Below, piece after piece: positions 34,701 through 35,365 of a stretch of 35,365 nucleotides of DNA. The stretch comes from Planctomycetaceae bacterium (GTDB taxonomy: Bacteria > Planctomycetota > Planctomycetia > Pirellulales > Pirellulaceae). A model generated the notes under the pieces. That model was not told the origin of the DNA. It did not search any database and saw nothing but the letters and a program-made list of their open reading frames with translations. The stretch covers positions 1 to 35,365 of the forward strand of contig JAAYDI010000059.1 in the NCBI GenBank assembly GCA_012729315.1, read 5' to 3'. Both the position numbers and the translations under genes were made by a program. How positions within the stretch are numbered: the stretch's first letter is position 1; every line of letters begins with the position of its first letter.

Positions 34701-35020
34701 ATGCGTGCCAGCCCGCATCGAGCCCTGCTGGCAACCGCGCTGTTTTCGATTTCCACGTGGAAGTGGACGATGCGCTGATACAGAAACTGTACCGGGAATA
34801 GCGGGAAGTCGGCCCCGATTACTTCGGCGACTTCTACCCCCTGACGCCCCACGACGTCCAGGCGATGCGTGGATAGCCTGGCAGTTCCATGAACCAGGAC
34901 AAGTCGTCCTCGCTGGGCAACAGCACTGGGCATCAGCTCCTGGAAAGCAGCGCCAAAATCACCATCAGGACGTGCCCCGGCGCCGCCGTCCTGACGTACG
35001 AGCGTGTCGACCGGCAGTGA
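34701..35020 (+). pseudogene. Decayed alpha-galactosidase-like (GH36-type) gene: leader joined to broken C-terminus
   Basis: An ATG at 34701 starts a signal-peptide-like stretch (MRASPHRALLATALFSIS) that ends at a TGA at 34776. Overlapping it in another frame, from 34745, is FDFHVEVDDALIQKLYRE, a TAG (34799), then REVGPDYFGDFYPLTPHD. At about 34864 the sense shifts again to DAWIAWQFHEPGQ, and from 34937 a third frame reads ITIRTCPGAAVLTYERVDRQ to the TGA at 35018. The order (YREVGPDYFGDFYPLTP, then AWIAWQFHEP, then a CPGAAVLTYER tail) is what I know from the C-terminal part of secreted alpha-galactosidases. Leader and C-terminus lie next to each other, so most of the gene is gone. It cannot make a functional enzyme. 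Confidence 0.65.
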
Positions 35021-35029
35021 CGACCGTGC

Positions 35030-35365
35030 CTACCTCCGGCGACGGGCCACCACCAGGAGCCCCAGGACCGCCATGGCACCGAGCACGAACGAGGACGGTT
35101 CGGGTACGATCGCACCTTGGATCGTCACGTTGTCAATCGCCCACCACCAGTCGTTGCTGCCTTCCAGCAGACTGAACCGGAAAACCAGCGAACCGGATTC
35201 CGGATTGTTCACCGCAAAGACCAGATGCTCGTCAAACAACGTGCGACGGCGCAAATTAGCTGACAGGATTAAGCGGCCAACGGATCGGATTATTTGACCC
35301 CGCGGTACCCCGCCGCTCTGTGCGCCTTCTACCCCGCCTCTGTAGATTACATCTGGGACCCCGCC
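35030..35365 (-). CDS. C-terminal part of a PEP-CTERM exported protein (5' end off window or disrupted)
   Basis: The frame ending at the TAG 35030-35032 encodes SGSLVFRFSLLEGSNDWWWA, then IDNVTIQG, a jellyroll end common in planctomycete exported proteins. It is followed by the PEP-CTERM sorting signal VPEPSSFVLGAMAVLGLLVV and ARRRR (Pro-Glu-Pro, hydrophobic helix, basic tail), which is processed by exosortase at the cell surface. The frame is open to the window edge, but codons upstream of about 35250 read as GGV/GGVP repeats from a GGCGGGGT-rich tract and do not look like protein. The true gene may therefore be cut near 35250. A TTG at 35254 is the only internal start candidate I see. The product beyond the sorting tail is unknown. 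Confidence 0.65.
   Translation of the reverse strand, partial: GGVPDVIYRGGVEGAQSGGVPRGQIIRSVGRLILSANLRRRTLFDEHLVFAVNNPESGSLVFRFSLLEGSNDWWWAIDNVTIQGAIVPEPSSFVLGAMAVLGLLVVARRRR
35296..35365. repeat. ACCCCGC-rich repeated tract at the window edge
   Basis: GACCCCGCGG (35296), TACCCCGCC (35306-35314), TACCCCGCC (35330-35338) and GACCCCGCC (35357-35365) are four related nonamers spaced irregularly to the right edge. It may be the end of a dispersed element interrupting the PEP-CTERM gene. Confidence 0.4.

Overview
The window looks like the chromosome of a planctomycete (probably Pirellulales). The evidence is a GC-rich sequence; many secreted, multidomain carbohydrate-active proteins with no SusC/SusD or TonB genes; a giant surface protein with the planctomycete-type N-terminal LEERAAPGS motif and a dockerin; Tat-exported Gfo/Idh/MocA and PHP-domain proteins; a PEP-CTERM sorting tail; and short palindromic elements of a kind I associate with this phylum. 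No rRNA, tRNA, CRISPR array, transposase or phage gene was seen.

Layout. (1) 1-5745, minus: the N-terminal ~1915 residues of a giant extracellular protein whose 3' end lies off the left edge. (2) 5746-6809: about 1 kb without genes, holding two degenerate copies of a palindromic repeat. (3) 6810-13409: a secreted TIM-barrel glycosidase-like gene and a broken DUF6807/PmoA-like gene on minus, divergent from a 1165-residue GH2 enzyme on plus. (4) 13493-20223, minus: a three-gene run GH89, GH20 and GH84/GH20-like, all aimed at N-acetylhexosamines. (5) 20636-27473: alternating strands with a DUF6259-like TIM barrel (+), an unassigned secreted TIM-barrel/concanavalin-like protein (-) and a GH123-like enzyme (+). 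(6) 27538-34475, minus: PHP, Gfo/Idh/MocA, NHL propeller and GH32-like genes in that transcription order. (7) 34701-35365: a badly decayed alpha-galactosidase-like remnant and the 3' end of a PEP-CTERM protein that runs off the right edge.

How the genes fit together. Nearly every intact enzyme has an export signal, so the island appears to break down a complex, amino-sugar-rich glycan outside the cytoplasm. Alpha-GlcNAc would be removed by GH89, beta-GlcNAc/GalNAc by GH20, the GH84-like enzyme and GH123, and beta-galactose or beta-glucuronate by GH2. Further uncharacterised barrels, a GH32-like propeller and a redox-type Gfo/Idh/MocA protein (the fold of the NAD-dependent GH109 alpha-GalNAcases) could add other activities. 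A mucin- or glycosaminoglycan-like substrate is an inference. No sulfatase, transporter or regulator gene is present in the window.

The second theme is gene decay by internal deletion. The DUF6807 gene, the alpha-galactosidase remnant, an orphan signal-peptide stub after GH2 and a von Willebrand A domain cut short inside the giant protein all look like the ends of genes joined after their middles were lost. An assembly or strain-mixture artefact is the main alternative.
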